A stretch of 64,000 nt of DNA from Candidatus Babeliales bacterium (GTDB taxonomy: Bacteria; Babelota; Babeliae; Babelales; Vermiphilaceae). Numbering within the stretch: the stretch's first letter is position 1; every line of letters starts with the position of its first letter. The notes below the pieces were generated by a model that saw only the letters and a list, made by a program, of their open reading frames with translations, searched no databases and had not been told where the DNA came from. The stretch covers positions 98,331 through 162,330 of the forward strand of contig JAGVLK010000007.1 of NCBI GenBank assembly GCA_020049835.1, read 5' to 3'. Of the stretch, positions 26,861-35,354 are shown piece after piece. The position numbers and the translations under genes were made by a program.

Positions 26861-28063
26861 ATGAAAAGCATGCGTTTGTTATTTCTAACATTATCTATCG
26901 CACAGCTTAATGCTGCAGCTATGAGTGGCGCATTGCGCAGAGGTTTGTCGCAATCGACCGCATTACGTGGGTCTTCGGCGATGCCAACATTTACCCCATC
27001 GGCTGCAACGTTATCAATTCCAACCGGATCGTTGCTGCAACCTAAACTATTTTTATCATCACAATCATCACAACTATATATGGGCCCTACCATGCGCTTA
27101 TATGGCCAATCAACGGCGGGACATGCTGCTGGTAGTCAGCAACAAAACCGTTATTCTGCACGCCAAATTGCGGCGGTAATTCTGGGCTTAGGCGCAACTG
27201 CAAAGACATTAGCGAGCAATATTGAAGATAAAGAATTGTATAAACAGCATCAGCTTAATAAACTATATGATACGTATGCAGCTCAATATGGCTCAATTGC
27301 GGGATTGCTCAAGCGCGAAGATGCAGTAAGAACTAAAATGTCACTTGCACGTATACCAGAGGTAGCTGCAGTTGAGTTGGCGCAACTTATTGCAACGGCG
27401 AAAGGTAGTGATGCTGTAACTATATTTACTGATCCGCAAGCAGTAGCCACCGTGAGTATGCTCGCTGCAAAGGATGCACAAGCTGAACAGATACTTGTAG
27501 ATAAGTTTGCACAACTAATTCAAAACGGTACAGTGACGTGTTGTGCAAATTTTGCTCAGAGAAAACTTTTGGGCCAATTTATAGACGCGGATGTTTCCGG
27601 TGCGAACGCCTTAAAACTTGCCATTGCATTACCATGGCCAGCATCATTAGGTTCAGGTGCACAAAGTTGGTATACCTTGCTTAAAGAAGATGCTGATATT
27701 GCAAAAACACAACGATGGGAAGGCGGTTGGTGGAGTGGTAAATATGTGTCAACCGGGGAAAACCCAACTGATGGCGAGCAAACTGTGTTGCGTCGTTTGG
27801 CTGCAAAAAACCCTCAGGCCGCACAAGAGATAACCGATCGCATAATTGCACAAAGCGCACTCAAAGGGTACAATGAACTGCCATTTTATACCATTGCATT
27901 CTTGGTAAGCAATAGCCCCTATGCGGCACAAAAATTTGCACAAAATTTATCTGAACTGCAGTTTGCGCAGATGGTGGCACATCAAAACATTGCACCGGAA
28001 ACGGCTAATGCATTGTGGCAGGAGCTTAAAGTAGCACCTGCAGCCGGACGTTTACAGGAGTAA
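26861..28063 (+). CDS. Exported protein of the LNGA(A)S paralogue family
   Basis: This 400-residue protein starts MKSMRLLFLTLSIAQLNAAA, followed by MSGALRRGLSQ, resembling its upstream neighbour and the pair at 37479 and 38773. No acidic residue occurs before Glu122, while Ser, Thr, Gln and Arg are abundant. A hydrophobic segment (IAAVILGLGATA) follows, then a helical, probably repeat-like region of about 270 residues. AGAGGTG precedes the ATG at 26861. The function is unknown. Confidence 0.65.
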   Translation: MKSMRLLFLTLSIAQLNAAAMSGALRRGLSQSTALRGSSAMPTFTPSAATLSIPTGSLLQPKLFLSSQSSQLYMGPTMRLYGQSTAGHAAGSQQQNRYSARQIAAVILGLGATAKTLASNIEDKELYKQHQLNKLYDTYAAQYGSIAGLLKREDAVRTKMSLARIPEVAAVELAQLIATAKGSDAVTIFTDPQAVATVSMLAAKDAQAEQILVDKFAQLIQNGTVTCCANFAQRKLLGQFIDADVSGANALKLAIALPWPASLGSGAQSWYTLLKEDADIAKTQRWEGGWWSGKYVSTGENPTDGEQTVLRRLAAKNPQAAQEITDRIIAQSALKGYNELPFYTIAFLVSNSPYAAQKFAQNLSELQFAQMVAHQNIAPETANALWQELKVAPAAGRLQE

Positions 28064-28073
28064 TAGGGTTTAT

Positions 28074-28274
28074 CTACTGCTTCCTGCAATTATAAAGTCT
28101 CACGATATTTAAAAAACATATATAAAAACATACATAAGGTAGATATCGTACTATCTCGCGAGCTCCCTCGGTGTCACCAGCCAAAGAGAATCCAATATAG
28201 GATATTCCCCAAATAAACAATATGACTACAAATGAGATTAAGAACATTTCATCAAAGAATTCAAAAATTTTCAT
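28074..28274 (-). CDS. Small membrane protein downstream of xerC
   Basis: A 66-residue product with two hydrophobic segments (MFLISFVVILFIWGISYIGF and YLPYVCFYICFLNIV) separated by an acidic loop. AAAGGTAA lies before the ATG and overlaps the end of xerC, which stops 11 bases upstream, so translation is probably coupled. I do not recognise a family. The ribosome binding site, operon position and hydrophobic pattern favour a real gene. Confidence 0.5.
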   Translation of the reverse strand: MKIFEFFDEMFLISFVVILFIWGISYIGFSLAGDTEGAREIVRYLPYVCFYICFLNIVRLYNCRKQ

Positions 28275-28285
28275 AGTAATTACCT

Positions 28286-29200
28286 TTATTGATTTTCAGG
28301 ATCGCGCAGCGGCTGCACCTTTTTGCACATGCGATGTAAATCCTCTAAAGAAACATGCGTGTATTTTTCCGTGCTGGATAACGTTTTGTGCCCGAGTAAT
28401 TCTTGTACTACACGCAAATCAGCCCCTTGATTGAGCATATGCGTAGCAAACGAGTGGCGTATTTTGTGCGGCGTAATGTGCCGATCCAATTTTAAAAATG
28501 GTCTAAATATCTGTATAATCCGCTGAATCGATCTGCTCGTTAGCTGCCCATTACGGTAATTAACAAACAGATAATCATCGCTTGACTGCAAATCTTCGCG
28601 CTCATGTTTAAGATAGGCCATGATGCGATCTTGCGCTTGCTGGCCAAATAGCGCCATGCGTTCGCGCTTGCCTTTACCAAAAATACGAATCACTTTTTCC
28701 TGCATGTCGATGTCACACATGCGTATGTTAATGAGCTCGGAGCAGCGCACACCGGTGGCATACAAGAGTTCAAATATCGCTTTATCGCGCAGCGGAAATT
28801 TGGTCGGTAGCTCTTCCGGTTTGATGCTATCAAGCAGGTGGAGCATCTCTTGCAAACTTAAATATACCGGGAGTTTTTTATCCAATTTGGGGCGGGTGAG
28901 CTTGAGCTTAAGCTCGATGCCGCAGCCATTTAAGAAACGTTCAAACGATTTAAAACAAGAGAATTTGCGCGCAATGGAAGTTTTATCGATCTTTTTATAA
29001 AAGAGGTTAACCAAATAGCGTTCAATGACTTGCCGTACACTGAGCAGCTTCTGTTCGTTCGGTTTAAGCTCTTGCCAGAAATGAATAAATTGGTACAGAT
29101 CGCCGCTGTACGCGCGCAGGGTATGCTCGGATACGTTGCGCTCAACTTCTAAAAAAGTTAAAAAATTACGTACATGTTTAGTAAAAAGCTCCAGGTTCAT
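28286..29200 (-). CDS. xerC: Tyrosine recombinase XerC/XerD family
   Basis: Xer recombinases resolve chromosome dimers at dif. The 304-residue protein has the N-terminal SAM-like DNA-binding domain (NVSEHTLRAYSGDLYQF) and all catalytic residues: Arg in TGVRCSEL, Lys in GKGKRERM, HKIRHSF (His-x-x-Arg), LLGHKTL (His) and TEKYTHV (the nucleophile Tyr). The length and the absence of nearby integrase features favour a housekeeping Xer over a phage integrase. A second Xer is not in the window, so XerC and XerD cannot be told apart. Confidence 0.9.
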   Translation of the reverse strand: MNLELFTKHVRNFLTFLEVERNVSEHTLRAYSGDLYQFIHFWQELKPNEQKLLSVRQVIERYLVNLFYKKIDKTSIARKFSCFKSFERFLNGCGIELKLKLTRPKLDKKLPVYLSLQEMLHLLDSIKPEELPTKFPLRDKAIFELLYATGVRCSELINIRMCDIDMQEKVIRIFGKGKRERMALFGQQAQDRIMAYLKHEREDLQSSDDYLFVNYRNGQLTSRSIQRIIQIFRPFLKLDRHITPHKIRHSFATHMLNQGADLRVVQELLGHKTLSSTEKYTHVSLEDLHRMCKKVQPLRDPENQ

Positions 29201-29566
29201 TGTCTACATCCTTTTTATTGAGGGGCGTGCTTCAATTTCTGTTAATTAATGTTAGTCTCTTTTTTTGTCATCCTCGCTTGCGGGGATCCAGTATTTAATT
29301 GTGTTATATTTTAATATTTTTATCAAAGAAGAAGGATGATTAAATTTCATAAATTTAACACTGGATCCCCGCAAGCGAGGATGACAAAAAGGAACATTTA
29401 AACAATAATTTAAACCTAACTAAATATCTCCTGCAAGATTCAGAAGAAGTCTAATGTTAAATTAATCACGAGATCCCAGCCTATGCTGGAATAACAAAAA
29501 TATGACTATATAATAGCATGATACAAGAGATGAATACAAGTGAGCTTATTGCGAACTTGTATATCG
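29201..29566. other. Spacer with MITE-like element
   Basis: About 365 bases without a gene. It holds the element at 29262-29390 and, at about 29455-29500, a decayed relative (GAGATCCCAGCC, then GCTGGAATAACAAAA). Confidence 0.6.
29262..29390. mobile_element. MITE-like inverted-repeat element, copy 2
   Basis: The ends are inverted copies of TTTTTGTCATC followed by CTCGCTTGCGGGGATCCAGT, giving nearly perfect arms of about 30 bases. The roughly 70-base AT-rich interior matches, in reverse orientation, that of 23015-23174 (shared CTTTGATAAAAATA). There is no transposase, so movement would need one supplied elsewhere. Confidence 0.8.
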
Positions 29567-32260
29567 TTATTCTTCAATAAGATTATACGCACGGCAGCGG
29601 CGATTAACCGATGAGCGGTTTACATTCAAGAATGATGCAATTTTGCTTTGGCTTTTGAATTTGTGCCATAGCAGGTTCATAACTCGTTCATCGCGCAATG
29701 CATTTTTGCCTAAACGTGCAGCTTCAATAAGTTCCGGATCGCTGATTTCATACGCTTTATCAAAGGTATGTTCATCATAAATCTGATGCTCTTTAGACTT
29801 ATGCATAAGGATTTGGTGCGTGCGCTCTTTAAGCTCTTGCAAGCTGACCGGGCGGTGCGTAATTAAGCGGCTGCGCTCTTTGTGCGTTAATTCCAGGAAG
29901 TTTTTAAAATCTTCATCTTTAAGCGCTTGTTCGGTGTACCCGTCAGCAAGTTCATGCATTTCACCTTCGGTGATGGTGAGTAATGATGGCAATGCAAGGG
30001 CATGATTGTTCAACTGGTTAAACAGCTGTGCACTAAAGCCACCTTCTTTAACCAGAAGTGACAGATTTTTATTACTTGAGCATATGATGCGTACATTACT
30101 TGGAATACGCTTATCGCTCTTGTATACACGGAAGAACCCGTACATCAGATATTCTGCCAAGTAGTTTTGTGTCTCAATATCCAGGTAATGCACATTTTGA
30201 ATAAACAGGGTACCCGATGGTTCCAATTTTTCCAGTAATGCGCGTTCCGTTTGCTGCTCAAAGAGTGGATTTAACCCAAAGAGTTTAGGTGCAATATCGC
30301 TGCCTCTACATGGATGTGTGAGTTTAAGGGTATGCAGCTGCTCGCGCAAGCTGATATGGTTAAGTATCTGCACCGTTGGCATGAGGTCATCTTCAGGCAT
30401 ATCAAGCAATATAGCTTTGCGGCTTAATGCGGCCTGCAGGAGATTAATCTTAAAATTCAGTAGATGTTCACCATTGCCGGGAATGAGTTGGTTAATTAAT
30501 TTACCCGATTGCGTCGTTTCCAGGTACAGCAAGTAATCCCATTTGGTCGGGTCTTTCAGGCAATCGATCTGCTTTTTAATTAAATCAGCAACATCAGGAT
30601 AATGCACGGTGATAATAACACTGGTAAGATCAAGATGCGGCACTGCAGCAAGAATAAGCTTATTGCCGCTTTTATCTTTGGTAAAACAGGTTTGCGGTGA
30701 TTTGTATTCCAGCACCATGCGCACTAAATGAGACATTTTTTGTGCCAACGGATGGCCTTGTTGCTGATTAAGATTTATGCCGATGAGCTCTTGCGCAATC
30801 TGGTTACCAAAGGTAAAGCGACGGCTTTTATAAAAGATGACGCCGATCTCCTTTTGGTGGCTTTTGCGCAGGAAGGAATGAATACTTTCTTTGTATTGGT
30901 TAATCTCTTGATGCTTGCTATACAACTCTTCATGTAGATCGCGCTCACGTTGCATTAATTGTTCAATATTACGTGTTTGCAATAAGTTGATAATGTTGCC
31001 TAAATAGTTGGCATACACGGCCATTTCATCATGCTCTACATTGCTATACAACTCATTGGGACGTGCAAAACGCTCGACAATAATATAGCCAAGTAGCTTT
31101 TGTTTGGTATGCACGGGAATAAAGATATCTGCGTTAATTGCATCCAGAAAGCGCAATGCCTTATTGCCTTCTTCCGATTTATCGTAAAAGTTATTAAAGG
31201 CGATCTCATCGTAAATCAAGATGCGGTTATTTTGCACGTATTGATTGACGATTTCAGGTTGAATGGCAAGGAAGTTTTCCACCGTTTGTTCAACGTGGTA
31301 CGATTGATCCAGCTCTTGATTATCATACAGTACATACAATTTGGCGCGTGATATGGGCAACGAGAACATATCTTTAAATGATGTTTGGGTAAGATGCTGC
31401 AGCTCTTGTATGCTGGTTGCTTGACTCAATCGCTCAAGAATAATCTTAAATTCATCAATAAAGTTAAAGCGCGTGGTGGATTCCACATGATTGCGGAAGT
31501 TTAAAAAACGTAAGCCGATAAATTTGCGGGTGGAGAAATAGATAGCGATGGTGGTGAGCAAGGTGGATATATTGGCGGCTGCATAGCTGTTGGTGGTGAA
31601 ATCATTAAGAGGCCATGCTTGCAACAGTTCAGTAAACCAAAATGGAAAAACAATACCTTTGATAAAGATTTTAAGTTGTTGTTTTACAATGGTGGGGATT
31701 GTCGCAGACCGAATATTGCGTATATTTATTAAAATTGTCCCGAGGAGCATGATTAAAAAACAGGCTATGAATGCCTGCAGGAGATACACTTCAAATGGTG
31801 AACGATTGGTTATGTCATCACAATTAATATGAAAAATCATGAGTGCGAAAAAGGCGAGAGCAAAAAAACCATATACAAACATGTTCAAGAATTGAAACCA
31901 GTACATTTTGCGTTCATTGGATATCAAAGCTTCGGTAAAGAGTGAAATTGTCATGAAAAGAATTGCTTGAAAACCCCAGGCCATACGTATAATAAAAATA
32001 CGTATGCGATAATCAAAAGCGGGGAAAAAAAGCTCATTTGCAAGTACAATTGTCCATGAAAAATCTATAATTGTGGCTGACAATAACATAACGATTAAAA
32101 GAGTTTTTGCTTTTTTTGCAGTATTATTGTTAGTACGAGTGCATAAGAAATAAAAGATAAGCGATTTGAGCAAAAGTGAAGCTACAGTTGCTATAAAAAG
32201 AAAACGTAAGTCTCCTACGGTTGCGTCTAATATTTCGAGTATATTAATAAGCGATAACAT
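29567..32260 (-). CDS. Membrane-bound NtrC-like regulator with degenerate AAA+ domain
   Basis: The 897-residue protein has about seven N-terminal membrane helices (to about residue 260), a GAF-like sensor region (about 285-430), a coiled linker, a sigma54-activator-like AAA+ region (about 560-790) and a C-terminal Fis-type helix-turn-helix (KIASFLNVNRSSVNRRCRAY). The AAA+ region is recognisable from LFG at about 657, SGTLFIQNVHYLD at about 682, NVRIICSSNKNL and LFNQLNNHALALPSLL, which line up with the NtrC family. However, the Walker A GExGxGKE is not visible, the Walker B Asp-Glu is replaced (IQNVH), and the sigma54-contacting GAFTGA loop is missing. It is therefore probably not an ATP-driven sigma54 activator, but a membrane sensor that binds DNA directly. 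Confidence 0.75.
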   Translation of the reverse strand: MLSLINILEILDATVGDLRFLFIATVASLLLKSLIFYFLCTRTNNNTAKKAKTLLIVMLLSATIIDFSWTIVLANELFFPAFDYRIRIFIIRMAWGFQAILFMTISLFTEALISNERKMYWFQFLNMFVYGFFALAFFALMIFHINCDDITNRSPFEVYLLQAFIACFLIMLLGTILINIRNIRSATIPTIVKQQLKIFIKGIVFPFWFTELLQAWPLNDFTTNSYAAANISTLLTTIAIYFSTRKFIGLRFLNFRNHVESTTRFNFIDEFKIILERLSQATSIQELQHLTQTSFKDMFSLPISRAKLYVLYDNQELDQSYHVEQTVENFLAIQPEIVNQYVQNNRILIYDEIAFNNFYDKSEEGNKALRFLDAINADIFIPVHTKQKLLGYIIVERFARPNELYSNVEHDEMAVYANYLGNIINLLQTRNIEQLMQRERDLHEELYSKHQEINQYKESIHSFLRKSHQKEIGVIFYKSRRFTFGNQIAQELIGINLNQQQGHPLAQKMSHLVRMVLEYKSPQTCFTKDKSGNKLILAAVPHLDLTSVIITVHYPDVADLIKKQIDCLKDPTKWDYLLYLETTQSGKLINQLIPGNGEHLLNFKINLLQAALSRKAILLDMPEDDLMPTVQILNHISLREQLHTLKLTHPCRGSDIAPKLFGLNPLFEQQTERALLEKLEPSGTLFIQNVHYLDIETQNYLAEYLMYGFFRVYKSDKRIPSNVRIICSSNKNLSLLVKEGGFSAQLFNQLNNHALALPSLLTITEGEMHELADGYTEQALKDEDFKNFLELTHKERSRLITHRPVSLQELKERTHQILMHKSKEHQIYDEHTFDKAYEISDPELIEAARLGKNALRDERVMNLLWHKFKSQSKIASFLNVNRSSVNRRCRAYNLIEE

Positions 32261-32267
32261 GATTTTA

Positions 32268-32297
32268 TTGCACTATAAGTAAAAATTGTTGTATACT
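32268..32297 (+). promoter_or_regulatory. Promoter for the 33-residue peptide gene
   Basis: TTGCAC (32268-32273), an 18-base spacer and TATACT (32292-32297) lie just after the start of the divergent regulator gene, 38 bases before the peptide start. Confidence 0.5.
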
Positions 32298-32334
32298 ATA
32301 AGTATTAAAATAATAAACCTTACCAGGAGTTAAC

Positions 32335-32436
32335 ATGCACAAGTTTTTTCAAAAATTGTCCATTTTCGCAGCAATGTATGTTTTACCAGTCATTGTGATT
32401 TTGCTTGAACTTCCGCCTAAAAAGTTCCCACTCTAA
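32335..32436 (+). CDS. Small membrane peptide (33 residues)
   Basis: A short frame encoding MHKFFQKLSIFAAMYVLPVI, then VILLELPPKKFPL: one membrane-spanning segment with a basic N-terminus and a short Pro/Lys tail. The ribosome binding site AGGAG lies seven bases before the ATG, and a good promoter stands upstream. It sits between the divergent membrane regulator and the endonuclease III gene. The function is unknown. Confidence 0.55.
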   Translation: MHKFFQKLSIFAAMYVLPVIVILLELPPKKFPL

Positions 32437-32513
32437 CAGATAGAGTATAACATAAATTTAAAGCGGACACAAAAAAGGATGGCTTTTTAGTAAAAGCAAA
32501 TTTGGGGATAGTT

Positions 32514-33179
32514 GTGCAGCGCAATCGTGAATTGGCTATTAGAATTATAAACATTCTGCGTATTGCAACAAAACATATGCCTGAACCTGCCAGTGCTGTC
32601 ATTGGACAGAAATTCGGCAATGATCCCTATTTGATACTAATAAGCTGCCTCTTGAGCCTCCGAGCTCGAGATGCAGCTACAATTCCTGTCTCTCTTGCAT
32701 TGTTTAAACATGCAAAAACTCCTGCTCAGATGCTACGCCTGTCGCAAGCTCAACTTGAGCGCATTATCCATTCCATCGGTTTTTACCGGAATAAATCTCA
32801 ATTATTGCACAGTGTCAGCCACGATTTAATCAGTCGTTTTGGTGGCAAAGTGCCCGACAATTACGAGGATTTGATCTCCATTAAAGGGGTTGGGCCTAAA
32901 ACAGCCTATTTAGTGCTCGCGGAAGCTTTTGGCCAGCAGGCGCTCTATGTGGATATCCATGTACATCGCGTTTCTAACCGTTTAGGGCTCATTTCTACCA
33001 CTACTGTGGAGCAAACGCAACAGGAGCTGGAGAAGATCGTTCCGCGTGAGTATTGGAGTGCATATTCACGGCTTATCGTTGTGTGGGGACAGAACATCTG
33101 CGGCCCTATTTCTCCATTTTGTTCCAAATGCCCACTTTTTGATCTGTGCAAACGCGTTGGCGTTACCAGATCGCGGTAA
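32514..33179 (+). CDS. nth: Endonuclease III
   Basis: Nth is a DNA glycosylase/AP lyase that removes oxidised pyrimidines. The helix-hairpin-helix motif LISIKGVGPKTAYLVLA holds the catalytic lysine, VDIHVHRVSNRLGL holds the catalytic aspartate, and CGPISPFCSKCPLFDLC is the iron-sulphur cluster loop with the exact C-x6-C-x2-C-x5-C spacing. In the usual LLSAQATD block this protein has LLSLRARD, a substitution near the substrate pocket. The start is uncertain: GTG at 32514 has GGGG six bases upstream, and TTG at 32502 is also in frame. Confidence 0.92.
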   Translation: MQRNRELAIRIINILRIATKHMPEPASAVIGQKFGNDPYLILISCLLSLRARDAATIPVSLALFKHAKTPAQMLRLSQAQLERIIHSIGFYRNKSQLLHSVSHDLISRFGGKVPDNYEDLISIKGVGPKTAYLVLAEAFGQQALYVDIHVHRVSNRLGLISTTTVEQTQQELEKIVPREYWSAYSRLIVVWGQNICGPISPFCSKCPLFDLCKRVGVTRSR

Positions 33180-33287
33180 TATAGTGCGCTTTGGTATATT
33201 TTCAGTAAAATCATAGCGCTGTCACCACCGCTTCCTTTACGCTCAACTTCACATGGATGAAAGGTTATATACGTAAGGGGTCTGTTC

Positions 33288-33761
33288 GTGAATATAATAA
33301 AATTATTTCTGTTTGGTTGGGTAATATCTCTACATGCTGCTGCCGCTAGCAGCGATGGCATAGAGATTCGTCTTATAAATGGGCTTGATGGCACCATTAC
33401 CATTCCGGCATTTGGTGGTTTGGTGCTGGCACCCGAGGAAGGGCAATTTGTCGCATTTCCTCCTGGTACAACCGAGCTTTTATTCTTGTATCATAATGAA
33501 CGCAATGGTGATCATGAAATTCAACGAAAAATAGAAGGAATCAGGTTATCATCGATTTTTGAGCGTTGTGAATTGCGTCTTGAGCCGGATAAAGATACAG
33601 GGGTAACGTTGACCTATAATGGGTTGCTGCTATACGAGATTAAAACGCGTCAAAGGCTTGCGCGGCAAGAAACGCAGCCATTATTGCAAGTTGCATCTGC
33701 AGATCGTGTGCATCGGCGCAAGCATTGCAAACAGGCATCTTTGCAACAATTAAAAAAGTGA
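33288..33761 (+). CDS. Exported protein, unknown function
   Basis: A 157-residue protein starting at GTG with AAGGGG upstream. The N-terminus (MNIIKLFLFGWVISLHAAAA) is a signal peptide. The mature part looks like a small beta-sandwich domain (IEIRLINGLDGTITIPAFGG, then LRLEPDKDTGVTLTYNG) with a basic tail. I do not recognise a family. The exported protein at 52008-52454 has a similar beta-rich look but no clear sequence match. Confidence 0.55.
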   Translation: MNIIKLFLFGWVISLHAAAASSDGIEIRLINGLDGTITIPAFGGLVLAPEEGQFVAFPPGTTELLFLYHNERNGDHEIQRKIEGIRLSSIFERCELRLEPDKDTGVTLTYNGLLLYEIKTRQRLARQETQPLLQVASADRVHRRKHCKQASLQQLKK

Positions 33762-33815
33762 AGCGCTCGCTGATAATGAAAAGTATGTCGTGCGGAATTC
33801 TTCGAAGCAAAATTC

Positions 33816-33831
33816 TTTTTGCGAAGTAGAA
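33816..33831 (+). repeat. GCGAAGTAGAA short repeat, copy 2
   Basis: TTTTTGCGAAGTAGAA, also at 1514-1531 and 35526-35543. A partly complementary TTCTTCGAAGCAAAA lies directly upstream. It sits between two convergent genes. Confidence 0.5.
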
Positions 33832-33899
33832 AAATAGATATGCCGGAGGCAACTGCATATAGCAATCAGCTCCGGCAATTTTTTATGAGATGTTTCTTA

Positions 33900-34607
33900 T
33901 TAATTTTGGTTTTCTTCTGCTTTTTGCTCGCTCGCTGAAGCTTCATGCGAAGGCTGGGCAGAACCAAACAATCTGTTCCAACCGGCCTTAATCTTATTGC
34001 GACCTAAAACGCATGCAGTTACTGCGGTTGCAACAATTGCTGCGCCTACGACTGCAGGTTTGTGATGATTCCATAGAATTTCTGCTTTACCGAGCAATGT
34101 GTCCGGTGCTACTACAACTTGCCATGCATCGCTGTATGTTGCTGAGGAAATAAGATCTTTGGCGAACGCGCAAATATCTTGAATATGTGTTTGCCATGCT
34201 ATACTTCTTGTTGCGTAAGAATCTGCAGAGTTAAGATAATAAGTAGCATACTCGAATAATGTACATAGAGGCTCATCTGCACCACGTTGTATCTTTAAAA
34301 AAGAAAATTTGGTAGAGAGCTCTGCAAGCGCAGTGCGAAGCGTCTGAGCATCTTCTTTTATTTTTAGGCAAGCTGTAATATCAGAGCATCCCATTGCTTT
34401 AAGATCGAGCATTAGCGCTGCATTATGTGTTTCTTTTAAAAGATCCTTGAGAGTTGCAACATCAGATTCAGTAATCTTGATTGTTCTAATAACATTGATG
34501 ATGGTTTCAAATGGATTAGTATCAGCTGCTGCGTATACGCGGCATGAAGATGCCAATAATGCTAAGCTTAATGCCGCTGTGCGTAAAAGATTTGTTTTGT
34601 TTATCAT
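33900..34607 (-). CDS. Exported protein with C-terminal membrane anchor, paralogue 1
   Basis: The 235-residue protein has a signal peptide (MINKTNLLRTAALSLALLAS), a helical domain, one C-terminal hydrophobic segment (AVVGAAIVATAVTACVLG) and then RNKIKAGWNRLFGS. The same layout and the RNKIKAGWNRLFGS motif recur in the next gene upstream, so the two are tandem duplicates. After that motif this copy has about 13 extra residues (AQPSHEASASEQK) that coincide with a palindromic DNA module at 33937-33957. AAGGAT precedes the ATG. The function is unknown. Confidence 0.65.
   Translation of the reverse strand: MINKTNLLRTAALSLALLASSCRVYAAADTNPFETIINVIRTIKITESDVATLKDLLKETHNAALMLDLKAMGCSDITACLKIKEDAQTLRTALAELSTKFSFLKIQRGADEPLCTLFEYATYYLNSADSYATRSIAWQTHIQDICAFAKDLISSATYSDAWQVVVAPDTLLGKAEILWNHHKPAVVGAAIVATAVTACVLGRNKIKAGWNRLFGSAQPSHEASASEQKAEENQN
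33937..33957. repeat. Palindromic module inside a coding region
   Basis: GAAGCTTCATGCGAAGGCTGG here matches the modules at 43805-43823 and 43907-43925 (GGAGC[T/A]TTATGCGAAGG) in about 18 of 21 positions. It falls in the tail that the neighbouring paralogue lacks, so it looks like an in-frame insertion. Confidence 0.5.
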
Positions 34608-34628
34608 AATGTATCCTTAGGTTGTGGG

Positions 34629-35354
34629 TTATAGTTCTGTATCTTGAGTATTTTCTTCTGTATTCTTAGAACCAAATAAGCGATTCCAACCGGCTTTAAT
34701 CTTATTGCGGTATACATAGCATGCTGTTATCGCTGCGGTAGTTACAGCTGCAACAGTAGCCACACCAAAAACCGCTAGCTTATGATCATTCCAAAGGGCT
34801 GTCGCTTTTTCTTGTATGCCTTCTGTGTTTTTTAATGTTTTCCAAGCGTTACTGTATGTTACACCTGTAACCAATGCAGTTGTAGAATTACGTATGTGTT
34901 GCCATCTTAACGTGCTTGCAATTGTGCTATTGCACCAATTGATATTGTCTTGAGCAGCGCGTATCCATTTTTCGCATTGAGCTATTTTTTCCGGATGACT
35001 TCCGCTGGCCTTAGCAACTTGCACACAGCTGCTGAGTGCATCAATTTTCTCTTGCCATGCAGGTAATTGTTCAAGAGCCGCTTGGCATGTTTGAGCATCA
35101 GCGTCGCGAAGATTAAGCCAGGACGCACATAGTTTTGCGAATATTTTCTGAGACGCAGCATCAAGCTCGGTTAGAGCTTCTTCGTAATCAAATGCAGATG
35201 TTAATCCTTCAATCGAGGAAGTAAATGCTGCAGGAGCCGCTACATCGTTTAATGTTATATCATCCACCGTTTGGATAGATAAAGTAACTGAAGGGGTCAT
35301 GAGCATTACCACAGATAAAGCTGCTGTACGGAACAGGTTTGTTTTCTTTATCAC
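34629..35354 (-). CDS. Exported protein with C-terminal membrane anchor, paralogue 2
   Basis: The 241-residue protein is a tandem paralogue of the gene at 33900-34607: signal peptide from IKKTNLFRTAALSVVMLM, a helical domain with a cysteine pair, a hydrophobic segment (VFGVATVAAVTTAAITACYV) and the shared RNKIKAGWNRLFGS before a short acidic tail. The start is taken as GTG at 35354 because AAGGAT lies upstream in the same place as in the paralogue; an ATG at 35396 would add 14 residues before the signal peptide. The gap between the two genes is only 21 bases, so they form an operon. Confidence 0.65.
   Translation of the reverse strand: MIKKTNLFRTAALSVVMLMTPSVTLSIQTVDDITLNDVAAPAAFTSSIEGLTSAFDYEEALTELDAASQKIFAKLCASWLNLRDADAQTCQAALEQLPAWQEKIDALSSCVQVAKASGSHPEKIAQCEKWIRAAQDNINWCNSTIASTLRWQHIRNSTTALVTGVTYSNAWKTLKNTEGIQEKATALWNDHKLAVFGVATVAAVTTAAITACYVYRNKIKAGWNRLFGSKNTEENTQDTEL

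Noticed and set aside
28286..29200. Phage integrase or genomic island boundary
   Set aside because: Length and motifs fit a housekeeping Xer protein, and no attachment repeats or phage genes flank it; the nearest tRNA is over 13 kb away.
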